Below, one piece after another: positions 35,801 through 47,240 of a DNA stretch of 64,000 bases. This DNA comes from Jaapia argillacea MUCL 33604 (Eukaryota > Basidiomycota > Agaricomycetes > Jaapiales > Jaapiaceae): positions 407,199 through 471,198 of the forward strand of contig KL197709.1 of the NCBI GenBank assembly GCA_000697665.1. The letters run 5' to 3'. Position numbers and translations under genes: made by a program. The notes under the pieces are model-generated. The model was not told the origin of the DNA and did no database searches. It worked only from the letters and a program-made list of their open reading frames with translations. Numbering within the stretch: position 1 is the first letter of the stretch; every line of letters starts with the position of its first letter.

Positions 35801-37834
35801 GAATTTCAATGGCCTGATATATTTCTTTTCCAATTGCTCGTCTAGGAAGGCATCAAGCTCTCTTTGTTCCAACAGGGATAAGGGGTAGGTTTTGCAGTTG
35901 ATTGGCTTCCATCCTTCTTTTAGTTCTATCGCATGATCCCAAGGTCACTTTATTGGAAAGCGTTCCGATGCTTTCTTCTCAAAAGTTCTCCTGTATTTCC
36001 AATATTCCCTGGGTACCATCTCTTCTAGGGTTTTCTCTTTTTGTCCCTGTGTGGCTCTCTCTGCTAATTCGATGGATTTATTCCCATGGGCCCTTGCTGC
36101 GATGATGGCAGGGTGTTCTTCTTTGTCAGGATCTTCGTTGTCTTTGGGGAGTGGATCTTCTATTAGGGCGCGGTGTACTTTGATTCCTTGGTACGTCCAG
36201 GGTCGTATGTCTCGATCTGGGTTCGTGGTTTCATCTGCGGTCCATAATTTGGGTGGGAGTGTTCCTTGTTTCCTGCGTTTCGTGTTTTGGTTTCAACCTT
36301 CTTGACTATGATAGCTTCCATTTCATGATGTTGAGCCTTTGGGGCTGGTTTGGCTCGCGCAACGATGGGCCCTTGTTGGATCTGGCACGTGTCCAGGCAT
36401 TGGCTGAGGTTGAGTGTGTAAGTTTGCCAGTCAATCTCTGGGTTGTGTTCCAGTAACCAATCACTTCTGAGGATGACATTTTCCTTTCCCATATTGGTGA
36501 TGTAGAATTGGTTGTTTTCTGTGTGGGTTCCTTCTTCTTGTCCATGGATTCAGACTCCTAATTCGATGTAGTAGCGAATTTCTCTGTTTTCATTTTCAGA
36601 GTCGTCAACGTTATGGACTGGGATTCGAGTTGGTAGTTTTTGAAGGTTCATTTGCTTCTTGACAGCGTATTTGTAGCTGATTAAATTTCTGGTGGCCCCA
36701 CTGTCGACTAGGGCTTCGGTGGTGGTGGTTCGATTCCTTCTGATAAGTTCGATTTGGATGCATAAAGATGGAGTTCCTGAGTTTTTTAGAGTGGAAATAG
36801 ATAATAATTTGGGGGTATCCAAGATTTGGTATCGATTAAAGGAATCTTGTTTAACCTTCTTGTTCGCCACAGGCGGAAGGTGATTTAAAAACCCAATTTA
36901 ACAAATTCTTCTTTTACCGTCTGCACCACTTCCCATCTGTTATCTTCTGCCGTATCCTGTAGGAGATTCCTGATCTCTTTTCCTAGGTCCCTGGGTTCTT
37001 CCTTCTCCTCTTCTCCTACTTCGACGACCCTTGCTTGAAAGCCTCTTTTGAAGGGGCTTCTTTTCCTTTGTCTGGACAATCACGGGAGAAGTGTCCAGGT
37101 TTTCTGCAGTAGAAGCATGCATTAGTGTCCCTTAACTTTTTCCGTTCTTGATTGTCCAGACATCGGAATTGTCTGGTTTGTCGGTTCCTTCCAAATCGGG
37201 CAGTGTCGATGTCCATGGGGACGCCTTCTGATTGGTAAGGTTGTTGATATCGAGGGGCGGGGTCATTGGGGTATATGGGTTTAGCTGAACGAAATCTCCA
37301 GGATTTTTCGGCTACAGCTTGTTGTCGAAGGAGGTCCTCTTGGATGGCGGCTGCTTTGAAGTTGGCATAGTTGGATGGGGGGGTGGGAAGGTGGATGATG
37401 GCACAGAGGATGTCCCAATTAAGTCCTTTCTTAAAGTACTCGAGTAGGGTGGCATTGTTGAACTCAGTGTAGTGAGCTAAGTCTTCAAATTTGGCAATGT
37501 AGTCGTCAACGGGGGATCTCCCTTGTTGCAAGTTCTGGATTTGCATCCTTGCGGTTCCTCTTTTGTCCAACTCCTTGAATATGTCCTTGACGCGAGCGAT
37601 GAATTCGTCCCACATGTCCTTGGTTCCATCCACTTTAGTGTATGGGCTGGTGGGTTTCTCGTAATCCTTGATGTATTTCATAGCCCAAGAACCGGCGGTG
37701 CCTTCTTTCATGAAAGAAAGGGTGTAGGCGATCTTGGCCCATTCGTTCTTGAAGTCATCTGGGTTGGCTCCAATGTTAAGTTTAACCTCTTGAACGAATT
37801 TGTCAGTTTGTCAGCGATCACCGGTGAAGACTGA
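32822..37834 (-). other. gag-pol region of chromovirus B
   Basis: Parts from right to left: gag core about 37830-37330 with CCHC knuckle near 37090 (CFYCRKPGHFSRDC); protease (DSGATRNLISY) near 36700; reverse transcriptase about 35870-35180 (YLDDILIF); RNase H about 35060-34770; integrase about 34400-33700 (zinc finger region, then DFITGIPEVDGFD and ISDRGPQFTS); chromodomain about 33190-33010. Closely alike to element A throughout. Broken in several places. Confidence 0.87.
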
Positions 37835-38694
37835 TGGTGGGGCGAGCTTAGGTCCTTTGTTTGTGGCGCCAGACATGATGTTAATGGACGGGGGTCCCGG
37901 TGGAGGTGGCCAAGGTGGTGGAGGTGGCCGTGGAACAGATGGGATCTGGGTTTGGGGATTTGGAGTAAATACGGGGTAACTGGGTGGATCGGGGGGAGAT
38001 TCGTTGTTGACGGGAGCGGTTTCTTCAGGATTGATTTGCCCGGTAGGAGGGTCCCATGTTGGGGAGTGTGACCTCGGGTTCTTCAGTGATGGGGGCGTCG
38101 ACGGGTTGAGTTTCTGCTTCTTCCTCAGTGGTTGAGTGGTTGTCGTCTGATGCTTCTGGGGCTCAGTAAGATGTTCTAGAAGCAGTTCTAGACACAGCTT
38201 CTCGTAGTTCTTGTAATCCTCAATCGCTACCGACAGATTGTCTGCTGGGTTGTCGTGATGGTGGTTTAGGTCGAGGGGTTCCTCCTCTGGAGATTCTGGT
38301 ATAGGGGTTAGCCCACGGGGGTTGGGTGGATGAAGATGCGATGAGAAGGGTGGGGGCAGCGATCAGAGGCAATACTGGGCTGGTTGGGGGTGGGGATCTA
38401 GCAGTTTCAGGAGTAGTGGGGTTTTGGGATAAAACTTCTGGGTGAAGTCGGACGTACTCCCAGAAGTTGGGGAGGTCTGGGTTGAAGGGAAATTGGAAGG
38501 GTTTTCCAAACTGGGTAAATCCCTGGCCACTTCGGATAATGAAGGGGTTTCGGTTAAAGTAGAATAGTCCAATCGAATCATTGTAGTGGATTTGATCCTT
38601 GATGTGATCTTTGTATCTGTTGAGTTCCCAGAATGTAGGTACGTGGGTGTCAGTGGGGAGTGGATGTTTTTGATAGGCAGAGTTGTTGTGAGGA

Positions 38695-39285
38695 TCAATC
38701 TTGGTGAGTGTGCGAAGGTGGGGGAACTAATTCGATGTGTTGTTGGCAGAGGAGTTCTACTTCTTCTGTTTGTTGGCACACTCGTTTGATGATGTTATTG
38801 ATTTGTGCATGGAGGGCGATCAGGTCGTTGGAAACGACATTGAGTTGGTGATAGAGCTGGTCAAGTTCTTGGGTGATGAGTAGAAATGCACTTAGGAAGG
38901 CGTCGATGTGGATCCTTACTTCTGCCAGTTTTGCAATCCGCCTGGTGGCCTGAAGTACACTTATGATACACACGAGTTTGGGGTGTTTTCTGGCTCGTTG
39001 TTTCTTAGGGGACAGCGTGTAGTACTGAGTGGCGACGGGGGATAATGCTGTGGGGGTTTCTAGTTGTGGTCTGCCGATGGGGTAAAGGGTGTGTGTGGCT
39101 CGTCGTTTGATGAATACAAGCTGTTTATTGTCAGAGCGTTGTACTAGAAAGAGAGGGTGGATGTCGATAGTATCGATGATACTGGGGTGGGGTTCATTGG
39201 TTATAACAACACCATAGGGTTCCAGGGTAGGGGAGGTCACAGATCCTGACTGCGTCAGTGTCATAGGGTGAGTAGGGTATAGCAA
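38695..39285 (-). other. Open frame upstream of gag in chromovirus B
   Basis: A 196-codon frame begins 12 bases inside the 5' LTR. Its middle is basic (SPKKQRARKHPK) and its second half is helical with heptad-like Leu/Ile spacing (ELDQLYHQLNVVSNDLIALH, AQINNIIKRVCQQTEEVELL), suggesting a coiled coil. The degraded counterpart in A shows it is a conserved family feature. It may be the start of a long gag polyprotein or a separate small product. More Pro-rich frames (to 38363) connect it toward gag. Confidence 0.5.
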
Positions 39286-39296
39286 GCTTGTCCAAG

Positions 39297-39734
39297 TGTG
39301 ATGAGCGCTTTAGCAACTAGTACTCAGGCTATGACTTGGAGACTGTAGAGGATGACAAATGAGAGCGAACCAGTTGAAGGGTACGGCTAACGAGCTGTAT
39401 TATTCAAGTGGACAAGCTTAAGGAATACAGGAAAGTGAGGGCACCTTATATACTAGGGCCAGAAAGGGAGAACATAGTAGAATGGTATAGAAGGCACTAA
39501 GCATAGCGTCCAAGGAACCCAAGAGAATGTGATAGAAAGGTATAGAGGAACGTGGAACATCCAGAGAATCGGTAACCAGCTGATTGAGGTATAGAACGAG
39601 AAGTCGAGTTAATAATAGTACAGCAAGATATAAATAGAACGAGCCTGAGAGAAGACACGATAAGACAAGATAAGATATCCAAGATAAGATAAGATAACAA
39701 AAACTGAAATGGGTATACAAACAAAGTCGTAACA
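39297..39734 (-). repeat. 5' LTR of chromovirus B
   Basis: 438 bases, partner of 30566-30999. Flanked on the right by the target duplication aacat (39735-39739), which overlaps A's displaced duplication acatc (39736-39740). Confidence 0.88.
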
Positions 39735-39740
39735 AACATC

Positions 39741-40360
39741 AAGGAGGCTTCAATCACTTGCCATACGCACAATGGGGGCAAGGCATATGTTGGTACAAAT
39801 TTACTTGAAGCCTGGATCATAAGTAGTTGAAGCTCATTGATGAGCACAAAATGCATGGCACCATTTTCTATCATTCCACTGTAGATAATTTTGGCATAGA
39901 ATGACTACAACATGGGGCAAGCAAGGAGGGTGGAACTCACAATCAAATGTGGACAATCCGGCGCGCAATAAGTGTGAAAAAGGGTGGAACTCGTGATCAA
40001 TGGTGGACACTTCATTGCACGGTGTAGCTGGGGGTCTCAAACTGAGGCCTCCATGCCTGGTGTTATCTACAAATCATTCCTTATTTTTGTGCAATGATGC
40101 AGTAATGTTGCTGCATTGGGTTAGGCATGTGGACGAGAATCAAAGCCAGAGTTGACCTTCATTGAGGGAATGGCCAAATTTGCACAAACAAATGTGGACA
40201 GGCCGGCACAAACACAGTCCACTACTGTCTAGTTACATTCAGGTCGCTTCTGCCTTGACACAAAAGCACATCTGAATTAAAGTGTCACAAATATTCCCGG
40301 TTTCTGACTTGTTGGATATGAAGTTCAGATCGATGATGAATCGCTAGGAAACTCGATCTC
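39741..40360. other. Right host flank of the retroelement pair; no gene seen
   Basis: Host sequence that was continuous with 22406 before the insertions. A short imperfect direct repeat (gggtggaactc...gatcaa..tggaca) occurs near 39928 and 39982. No coding signal beyond short frames. It forms the distal upstream region of TET/JBP copy 2. Confidence 0.45.
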
Positions 40361-40550
40361 AAGTCACCATTGAATCTTCCAACCAGCTCTCAATACTTCC
40401 CGCGTTGCCAAAACCTATTTTGTCTCTTGTTGAACCTTTTGCTCTGCAAACCTTTTGAGTCACCATCGAATCTTCCAACCTGCTCTCAATACTTCCTGCA
40501 TCGCCAAAACCTATTTTGTCTCTTATTGAACCTTTTGCTCTATTACATCC
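40361..40550 (+). repeat. 96-bp tandem duplication just upstream of the TET/JBP start
   Basis: The block gtcaccat.gaatcttccaacc.gctctcaatacttcc...ccaaaacctattttgtctctt.ttgaaccttttgctct begins at 40363 and recurs at 40459, period 96, ending a few bases before the ATG at 40551. It is pyrimidine-rich on the plus strand, as fungal leaders are. It duplicates the likely leader or core promoter of the gene. Confidence 0.7.
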
Positions 40551-41833
40551 ATGACTCCGCCCAACCTCGATCATTTTCACTCTGCAATGGCATTTGAAGC
40601 TCAGGTCGCTGAATATCTTTACTGTCTTTTCTTGTGCAAGCTTGAGCACGAATCGTCGCTGTATCCTGTGTTACTGGCACTACCGGCCTCGATCATTGGT
40701 GAATGCCAAAGGATGGCCAGCGTCATCTACGAGGTGTTCACTCACCCTAGTGAGTTTCCTTTCAGAGGTGTTGTATAATACCTGATCCTCTCAAGTTTCC
40801 CTTCCTTGGAGTGGCCACGAGTATGCGATGGATCTCGGCAGGCAGACTGGGATGAATCGCAAGAAAGAAGAGGAGATGGAAGCTCTCTTTCCCCCATTGT
40901 TCACCAGCGATCTGCCCATATGCAAGGTCCCTTTTGTGATTGTCGACTCCACCAGCATGGTGTTGATGTGGCAGCTTCCCTCTCTCCTCTGCTGGTCATG
41001 GCAGGTATGTTTCCCCTCTCACTGATTGATTTTGGCGCATCTCACAGCAAAAAGATGGCTATGTTTCACACTGCTTCAAGCCTCAATCCACTGATAAGGA
41101 CTTCTGGAAAACCTCAGGTCCCAGGGAAGTGTGGAACCTGGTGAAATGACCCAGCATACTTCAAAGCTCCTGCTGGTCAGTACGAGGTCACGCCTGGTGT
41201 TCTCAACTTTAGCCTGGCATGGTTTCAACTTGGTCATCAGGTATGTTTTGAAGCATTCCACACCTACGTTGTCTGGTGATGAGTTGAGTTGCTAAGGGTC
41301 CAGTGAGTTCGCTCTGTGACTCGGCGACTTTGAACGCAAAGGCCCGCCTTTTAGGCGCTGATCAATGGTTGAATGACATGATCCATTCAACAGCCATCGT
41401 GAATGCAATACTGAGGGTCATTCAGCCTCGACTGTATATGTATGGTCGCAGGGGTCAAGAAGCCTTGTTGGCAGATGGGATGGATATGAATTGGTTGTCA
41501 ATCTACATGGGCACCGCAGTCATATCAAACAGGGAAACACCTGTGCATTGAGATACTCAATGCTGGGTGGGTTGGTATGATTTGCTGGTTTCTGCAGGAC
41601 CCTATAGGTATGTGGAGATGGTCTTGCCGAGCATAGGCATCAGGACGCCGGATTTGCCAGGAACTCTATCCGCTCTCAGTGGTCATATTCTGCCCCATGG
41701 GGTGTCGGAAGCAGACAGAGAGAGAGTTTGCTATGCATTTTTCATGGGTCACAAGGTCTCTCAGAGGTTAGGGTTATGTCTTGCCGAACCCATGATGGCA
41801 GACCATTACCTCTGCGCCAGGAGGAGCATTTAG
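40551..41833 (+). pseudogene. TET/JBP-like 2-oxoglutarate/Fe(II) dioxygenase, module copy 2
   Basis: ATG at 40551 (MTPPNLDHFHSAMAFEAQ...). Exon 1 ends at a GTGAGT donor at 40750. The next exon (about 40800-41005) encodes SGHEYAMDLGRQ...FVIVDSTSMVLMWQLP, then a TPGVLNFSLAWFQLGHQ block about 41190-41240. The oxygenase core is 41303-41833: NAILRVIQPRLYMYG, VISNRETPVH, GWYDLLVSAG, PGTLSALSGHILPHGV and RVCYAFFMGHKVSQRLGL. It has the double-stranded beta-helix order with both iron histidines and the terminal arginine. The HxD motif is interrupted: CAT (41546-41548), TGA, GAT. Copy 1 has AGG at the middle position, so CGA was likely here before a C-to-T change. The family oxidises modified bases in DNA and is known to ride with KDZ transposons in basidiomycetes. 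The KDZ gene starts 80 bases downstream on the same strand. Confidence 0.75.
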
Positions 41834-41913
41834 TCTACACATAGTCAACTGGCTTACAATAAAACTTTCGTGAACCTCTTTCTTCTCTGGCTATTCTGAA
41901 CTTTGCCCTCCCT

Positions 41914-44900
41914 ATGGCTTGTCTAAAGCGTATCAAGTTCGCTGGTGAGGCTCCTTTGAAGAGGATCACACAAGAAAAGACGGCAAAGGGCTCCAGAAGG
42001 TGGAAAACGGTGTTGGTGCAGGGAACTGAAGATGGTGGGATGAGTAGCCCTAGTAAGTCAGGATGGGGCACCCCTTCACAGGACTGGCAATCAAGAGAAG
42101 ACTTCTTGCAAAATGCTGCAGCAGAGATGGATCCTATGGCTTCCTTGTTGTCAAGCACACAAAAGGTACACTGTTGCATCTGATGTCTGACATGACCCAT
42201 GATGATGTTTTGACAGACCCCAAATGACATGATGAGGGAATGGAAGGAGAAGGCCCCCATCTTCCTCCATACTCTGCTGTCTGGTGGAGCACGGCCTTCA
42301 GATGGCTGCTGCCATCGCTGTAGTCAGCCTGGATTGTCGCAATGTTTGCAATGCTTCGGCCATCTGCTGTTCTGCACAGAGTGCTGCAGGGATGCTCACA
42401 TGTCGCATCCCTTCCATTGGGTGGAGATTTGGAAGGATGATCACTTCTCTACCAGTTGGCTTTGGCAGGTTGGGGTTTGCATTCATCTTGGACATGGAGG
42501 GGGACAATGTCCCGGAAACACCTATCTGCGAACTACTACAACCTCAGGGGACCAGGTTGGCCTTCAATTGCCAGAGTTTCTTCTGTACCCCGGCGATGTG
42601 TAGGGGGATGGCCACACACCCAATGAGTTGGAACCAAATCTCAATGTTGATCCTTTTTCCATTCCATCCTCCAGTCCACCCTTCAATCCTCCCAGTCCAC
42701 CAGCACCATCCGGCATCACCACTTCTTGCTGAGCAACAGTAGAAGATGTGCCTGATGAGGATGATCCATTCCTGGAGGATGAGGAGCGAGATGGAGATGA
42801 GCATGAGATTTGGGAGGATGAGGAGGATGATGTGGAGGAGTGAAAGTCCGTGACAGAACTCCACCATTTACTTGCCGATGCAGAACTTACCTCCCCACCG
42901 AGCACCAAAGGAAATGGGAGGAATTTTACGATAGTGGATGTGTCTGGCATTCACGAGGTTGTTGTTCATTTTTGCAATTGTGGGAAATGCCAGCTGGAGT
43001 TTCTCCAGCTTTTGGACTTGTTGATCTATCCTGGCAGCATCAAGTGCCCAAGGATGGGCTTTACTTTTCAGGTTCTCGACAACTTTCACATTCATAACCT
43101 GGAATGTAAAACGAATGCCTGGGAGTACTATCAAACCATTCAGCAGGCAACCAAGCCATGGTTTCCACATTTGGCTCAAGTATGTGGATCTCAACTGAGT
43201 GGAGAACTGAATGTGACTGTTTTTCAGGATCGGTACAGAGAATTCATGTGTGTGGTTTGCCAGTGGAGATATCTCAAGGTCATGAAATGGCATAGTTTTG
43301 GCCATGGCCTGGCGAGAGTCATTGGACCTGGCGATCTCGTGCTCTGGTGTGCTGCCTGCCTTCAACCAGGAATCAACTTACCTAGCGATTGGAAGGAGGA
43401 TCAAAAAAGGTGCGTGAGGTTCATGTGTGGTGACTTTCTACTAAATGTACTTGGGTGTAGTTATCTCTACACTCGAATCATCAACTTGGATGGAAATATG
43501 AAAGCTGAGCAGATGGTCCAAAAACCCATTGATGTTCCCCTCGCGGAGGGAGGGGGTTTTATGGTGGGGGATCAGGATTACAAAGCCTCTATCAAGGCTT
43601 CCATCGACGATCCGCTGGTATGTACAACCTCACCCCTGTGGTTCAATCTCCTGATGTCAGTCCAGGGGGGAACATGTCACAATCATCAGGCTGTAACTCA
43701 AGGGAACATGGGATTGAAGAATCTTCAGGTCACCAGCATTGGGGCTGCTGCTTGTGGGCGACATGGGGCTTTCTGCCCTCATTCGGTTGTAAACTTTCAA
43801 AAAGGTGAAAGGTTTGTGTTTCTCCACTGCTCCATGCCCTGGTCGCTGAGAAACTGTCATCATAGACAATGAACATGGACTATGCATTCACTCAATCCCT
43901 CCTCCATACCATGGGAGGGGCTGATGCCTTGTGCCTGGTGATGTCTCTCTACAACATCAACTGCCAGTTTGCCATCAACCTTCTCAGAAGGATTGCCCAG
44001 AACCAACAATATTTACCCCTTGCAAAAGGCATCACCATCCACCATGGCATTGGATTGTTCCATGTGCACAGTCATCAAGATTTGTGCACCCCGAGGTACT
44101 TGCCGAACTACATTCCTGGTGCTGGTCAAGTGGATGGCGAGGTTATTGAAACCCTTTGGTCAAATCTCAACTGGATTACATCTAGCTGTCGAGCGATGTG
44201 GAACAATCATCGGGCAGAAACCTTTGACATTCACATGAACAAAAACATCCGGAAGAAAATGTTGAATATCAGTGAGTGCCATTTCCGTAGTTGGAGGATG
44301 GGAGGCTGACAACCTCCACCCAGTCCTTTCGTTGCTCAAAAAGTATGTGAAAGCTCTGGACGGAGTCACCATGAGCACTGCAGGCTTCTGTGACATCAGC
44401 CGAGCATCAACCTGCAAGGAAATGAAGACCTGGAGTGAAGATGAATCAAACACCTAGGAGTCTCACAGCTTTAACATTGCGGCAATGGACATTTACACTC
44501 CCACTGTGAAAGAGGGTGAGCCCGCTATTTGTTGATTCATGCTAGTACTCCACTAACAATAAATCCAGCTCCAGCTCACCAAAGAGGAAGGAATGGACTC
44601 AACACCCATTCAAGGTTCTGCGAGTTGGTTGGCCAGCAGAATACGCATTCAGGAGGTGCAGTGAGTGAAGATTCCCAGTCCCCTCATTTGGCAGCTGATA
44701 TTTGCCAAAGGTTAGAGCTTGCAGCAGAGGTGAGAAGGCTGGGTCAGCGACCAACAGTCGCCTAAATGAATACTATTGAAGACCGTTGTTGCTGACTTCG
44801 TGACTGAATTTCAACCTTCAATGACACCTCACCGAAGTATCTTGGTCAGATCGCTGACATCCTAGGCAACAATCCAGACGCTGGAATTGATTTTGGAACT

Positions 44901-45880
44901 CAATTTGACAACCTTGACCTCAATGGGGAGATCAACAAACTGGACATTGACCTTGACAGATACTGTGTGGATTCCTCCAAAACACCTGCCAAGAAATTAC
45001 CCATCTCACTTCCTTCGACATTGGCTCAGAAGCCTGCACTGGTAGCGCCCTGAAAAAGCTTGCCAAACAAGAACTTTGCCTGAGGAAAGGACAGGCCAAC
45101 AACACTCTACAGCAGATCCAGATTACACTCAGCAATAAGTCTTACATCTTTCACAAGTATGTTCAGCATTACAAAAGCCAATCGAAGAAAACTCGCACTT
45201 GGGGATGTATTTCTCAACAGGATGACATTGTGCAAAAGCATGCACGAATTTATGCACAATGTCGAAAAGCCATGGTTCGGCTAGGAGTGTCTTCTCACAC
45301 CCTCGAAAAATATCAGATCCTTGAGAAGAGCGACTGCAGGGTGAACACAGGGATAATCGACGACCCAAGCAAAAGAGGAAATCGCAACAAGGTTTTGCCT
45401 TGGATTTGGGGCCTCGGAGATGGTCTGAATAAGGGAAAACATCTGACAGACTGTGAGTCCCGCCAACAACTAGATCACTGTGAGACCCACTGGACTGACA
45501 CTGCACAAGTCGTCAGGCTTCATTGGCTGCGTGAAAAGGCCATGAGAGATCACTGGCAGGAAGATCTCACATTCATCATCAATGAGATGGATTGGGTCTG
45601 CAATTACTTCAATTATCATGGTGACTCTTGGAGAAGGAGGGCAGAGCATCATTCCCCCACACCTGGCCACGAAGCATACACTGCTTGTCAATGTCACATG
45701 TGGTATTATTTTGCTCGTACTGCACATACTCAGTTCGAAGAGGCCAAGCTCATGCACCTGCACCCAATTTTAGCCGATTTCCAGGTCAACAGATCAACAA
45801 AGGATTTTCAGGATCTGCTCAACTCAGACTCTGAGGATCAGCAATCACAGTCCTCCAGTGGTGCTGAGGATGATGTATAG
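41914..45880 (+). pseudogene. KDZ transposase with CxC2 cluster, module copy 2
   Basis: ATG at 41914 (MACLKRIKFAGEAPLKRIT...). The CxC2 zinc cluster is at about 42290-42420 (CCHRCSQPGLSQCLQCFGH...CTECCRDAH...HWVE), then a low-complexity acidic stretch. Next is the FCNCGKCQLEFLQLL...GFTFQVLDNFH region (42950-43110), WRYLKVMKW and CAACLQPGINLP (43260-43380), NLDGNMKAEQ (43485), and the RNase H-like DDE core from 43670: TCHNHQAV, GAAACGRHGAFCPHS, NMDYAF, FHVHSHQDLC, AGQVDGEVIETLW. The helical C-terminus (45040-45880) has a WGLGDG linker, RLHWLREKAMRDHW and an acidic end. The position that is Asp in copy 1 (LYDITC) is Asn here (LYNINC, 43953-43955). Internal stops include TAG 42601, TGA 42730, TGA 42841 and TAG 44456. 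This was a cut-and-paste DNA transposase, now inactive. Confidence 0.85.
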
Positions 45881-46040
45881 ATAGATAGATACAATGATGA
45901 CTTGTTCAATTGTTGAAATGATCCTTCCTTGTGTTGATCACCTGGCAATCACTCCAGCTTTTCAAATCCCAGCAAGGCAATTTTGCATTGCTCGCCAGCA
46001 GTCGCTTTGCTCTCCAGCAGATTTTCCACACCTTGGCATA

Positions 46041-47230
46041 ATGGATCTCAGACTCGCAAACCCAACTACTCACTCAGCAAAGATGCGACCCCTGTGCATA
46101 AAGATTCTGGAGAAGATCATTCCCCCTACAGAAGGTGATCATCTGAAGACCTTGTATGGACTATTCCAAATCCCCAGGTTTTTCAACTCCCTCACCAATC
46201 AATTGCATAGAGCAATCCAAACCTATATTCTCCTCCATCTGAATGGTTGTTTGGACGAGGAGATCAGGGCTTGCTGGGTCTTGGGTATGCAATTGGAGTT
46301 GGTATGTCTTCCCCATGTCCTTCCTTTCCATGGATTTCGGTGTTGACATTCCCAGACTTTGGGAAATGTGGTTTGGGGTACGGCCTGTCAAGGTGGCTTG
46401 CCACAAAGTAAACCTTCACCAGTGTTTGATCAAGTCTACGCTTTCTTTTTCTCCTATGACACGCCAAGCGACCTCGATGTCCCAATCAGCTGGGAATCAA
46501 TCTCATCCGTTCTTTCAATTGAATCGTTCACCCGTCCAGATTCTATTCAATATCTCCAACTGCTGTTTTGGTGGGATCAACCCAATCTCAGGGACAGTGT
46601 CTACGAGCTGATGATGGCTACAGGCATGTCTGTGAGTAATTCCTTGTCCCCTGACAATATTCTCATTTCCTGACTTATTTCTAGGAGGTTTCAATGGATT
46701 GGGTCATTGCTGGGAGGGTTCCTGACTTTCTCTGGTGGAATGGTTCTCACCCGCTTTTGGGTCAAAATGCCTTTCCATGGGAATTGGAACTCATGGGATT
46801 TGATGTTGAGTCCCAGTCAGACTATGTGAGTTGCAAAATTCATTCATCACAATCATCCATTTAATGTCAATACTAGTTGGCAGAGCAGCTTCAATACGAC
46901 TCGATCTTGGCGAGAGCTTACAGAAGGTTGGGCCTCCCACCCTCATCCGCCACACACTTGCGTCCCTCTCAGCTCCTCTCCCGTGCCTCAGCCATCTCCA
47001 TTCCTCCCATTTCTCCCAAGATGACAGATGGCACCACAACAAATGCTCTCTGCAAGATCATGAAGCTCCAGCTAGAAAACATTGCCTGACTCGTGGATAC
47101 TTACAAGGACCTCATCAAGTCAATCGATGCATTGGATGGAGAATGGCAAGCTCCCATCAAAGCATCTGAGAAGTATCAATCAGGAGCTGAGATCTTTTTC
47201 TATGAGAACTTTGCCTGGACGACGATTTAG
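46041..47230 (+). pseudogene. U1 gene, module copy 2: four-exon unknown family, one TGA
   Basis: The best-preserved member of the unknown family. ATG 46041, 160 bases after the KDZ stop. Exons 46041-46301, 46356-46631, 46685-46825 and 46877-47230 join at phase-0 GT-AG introns of 51-54 bases, giving 343 codons. Exon 1: FFNSLTNQLHRAIQTYI, then ACWVLGMQLEL. Exon 2: TLGNVVWGTA, FDQVYAFFFSYDTPSD. Exon 3: MDWVIAGRVPDFLWW, NAFPWELELMGFD. Exon 4: LQYDSILARAYRRLGLP, then a Ser/Pro linker and a helical C-terminus (IMKLQLENIA-LVDTYKDLIKSID) that looks coiled. The only interruption is TGA at 47087-47089, between Ala and Leu, where CGA would fit. No known domain or catalytic motif. Position and exon match with copy 1 and with U2 suggest module cargo. 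It might be an accessory transposition factor, but nothing in the sequence proves that. Confidence 0.65.
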
Positions 47231-47240
47231 AGTAGTCTTC

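Larger units (their letters stand above)
30566..39734 (-). mobile_element. Ty3/gypsy chromovirus B (broken), inserted at the edge of A
   Basis: An LTR retrotransposon on the minus strand, about 9.17 kb. LTRs are 30566-30999 (3') and 39297-39734 (5'). The target duplication is aacat at 30561-30565 and 39735-39739. The left copy takes in the last base of A's LTR plus four bases of A's own target duplication, so B landed after A, right at its boundary. The purine-rich tract (complement of ccaccccctcttctaagcc) adjoins the 3' LTR, and the primer-binding site TTGGACAAGC adjoins the 5' LTR. It has the same gag-pol layout as A but a different 3' ORF. LTRs differ by roughly 6% by eye, mostly transitions. 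It is broken in several places. Confidence 0.9.

Noticed and set aside
36715-36740. ggttcgattcc-like word resembling a tRNA B box
   Set aside because: It lies inside the protease region of chromovirus B and has no A box or cloverleaf around it.
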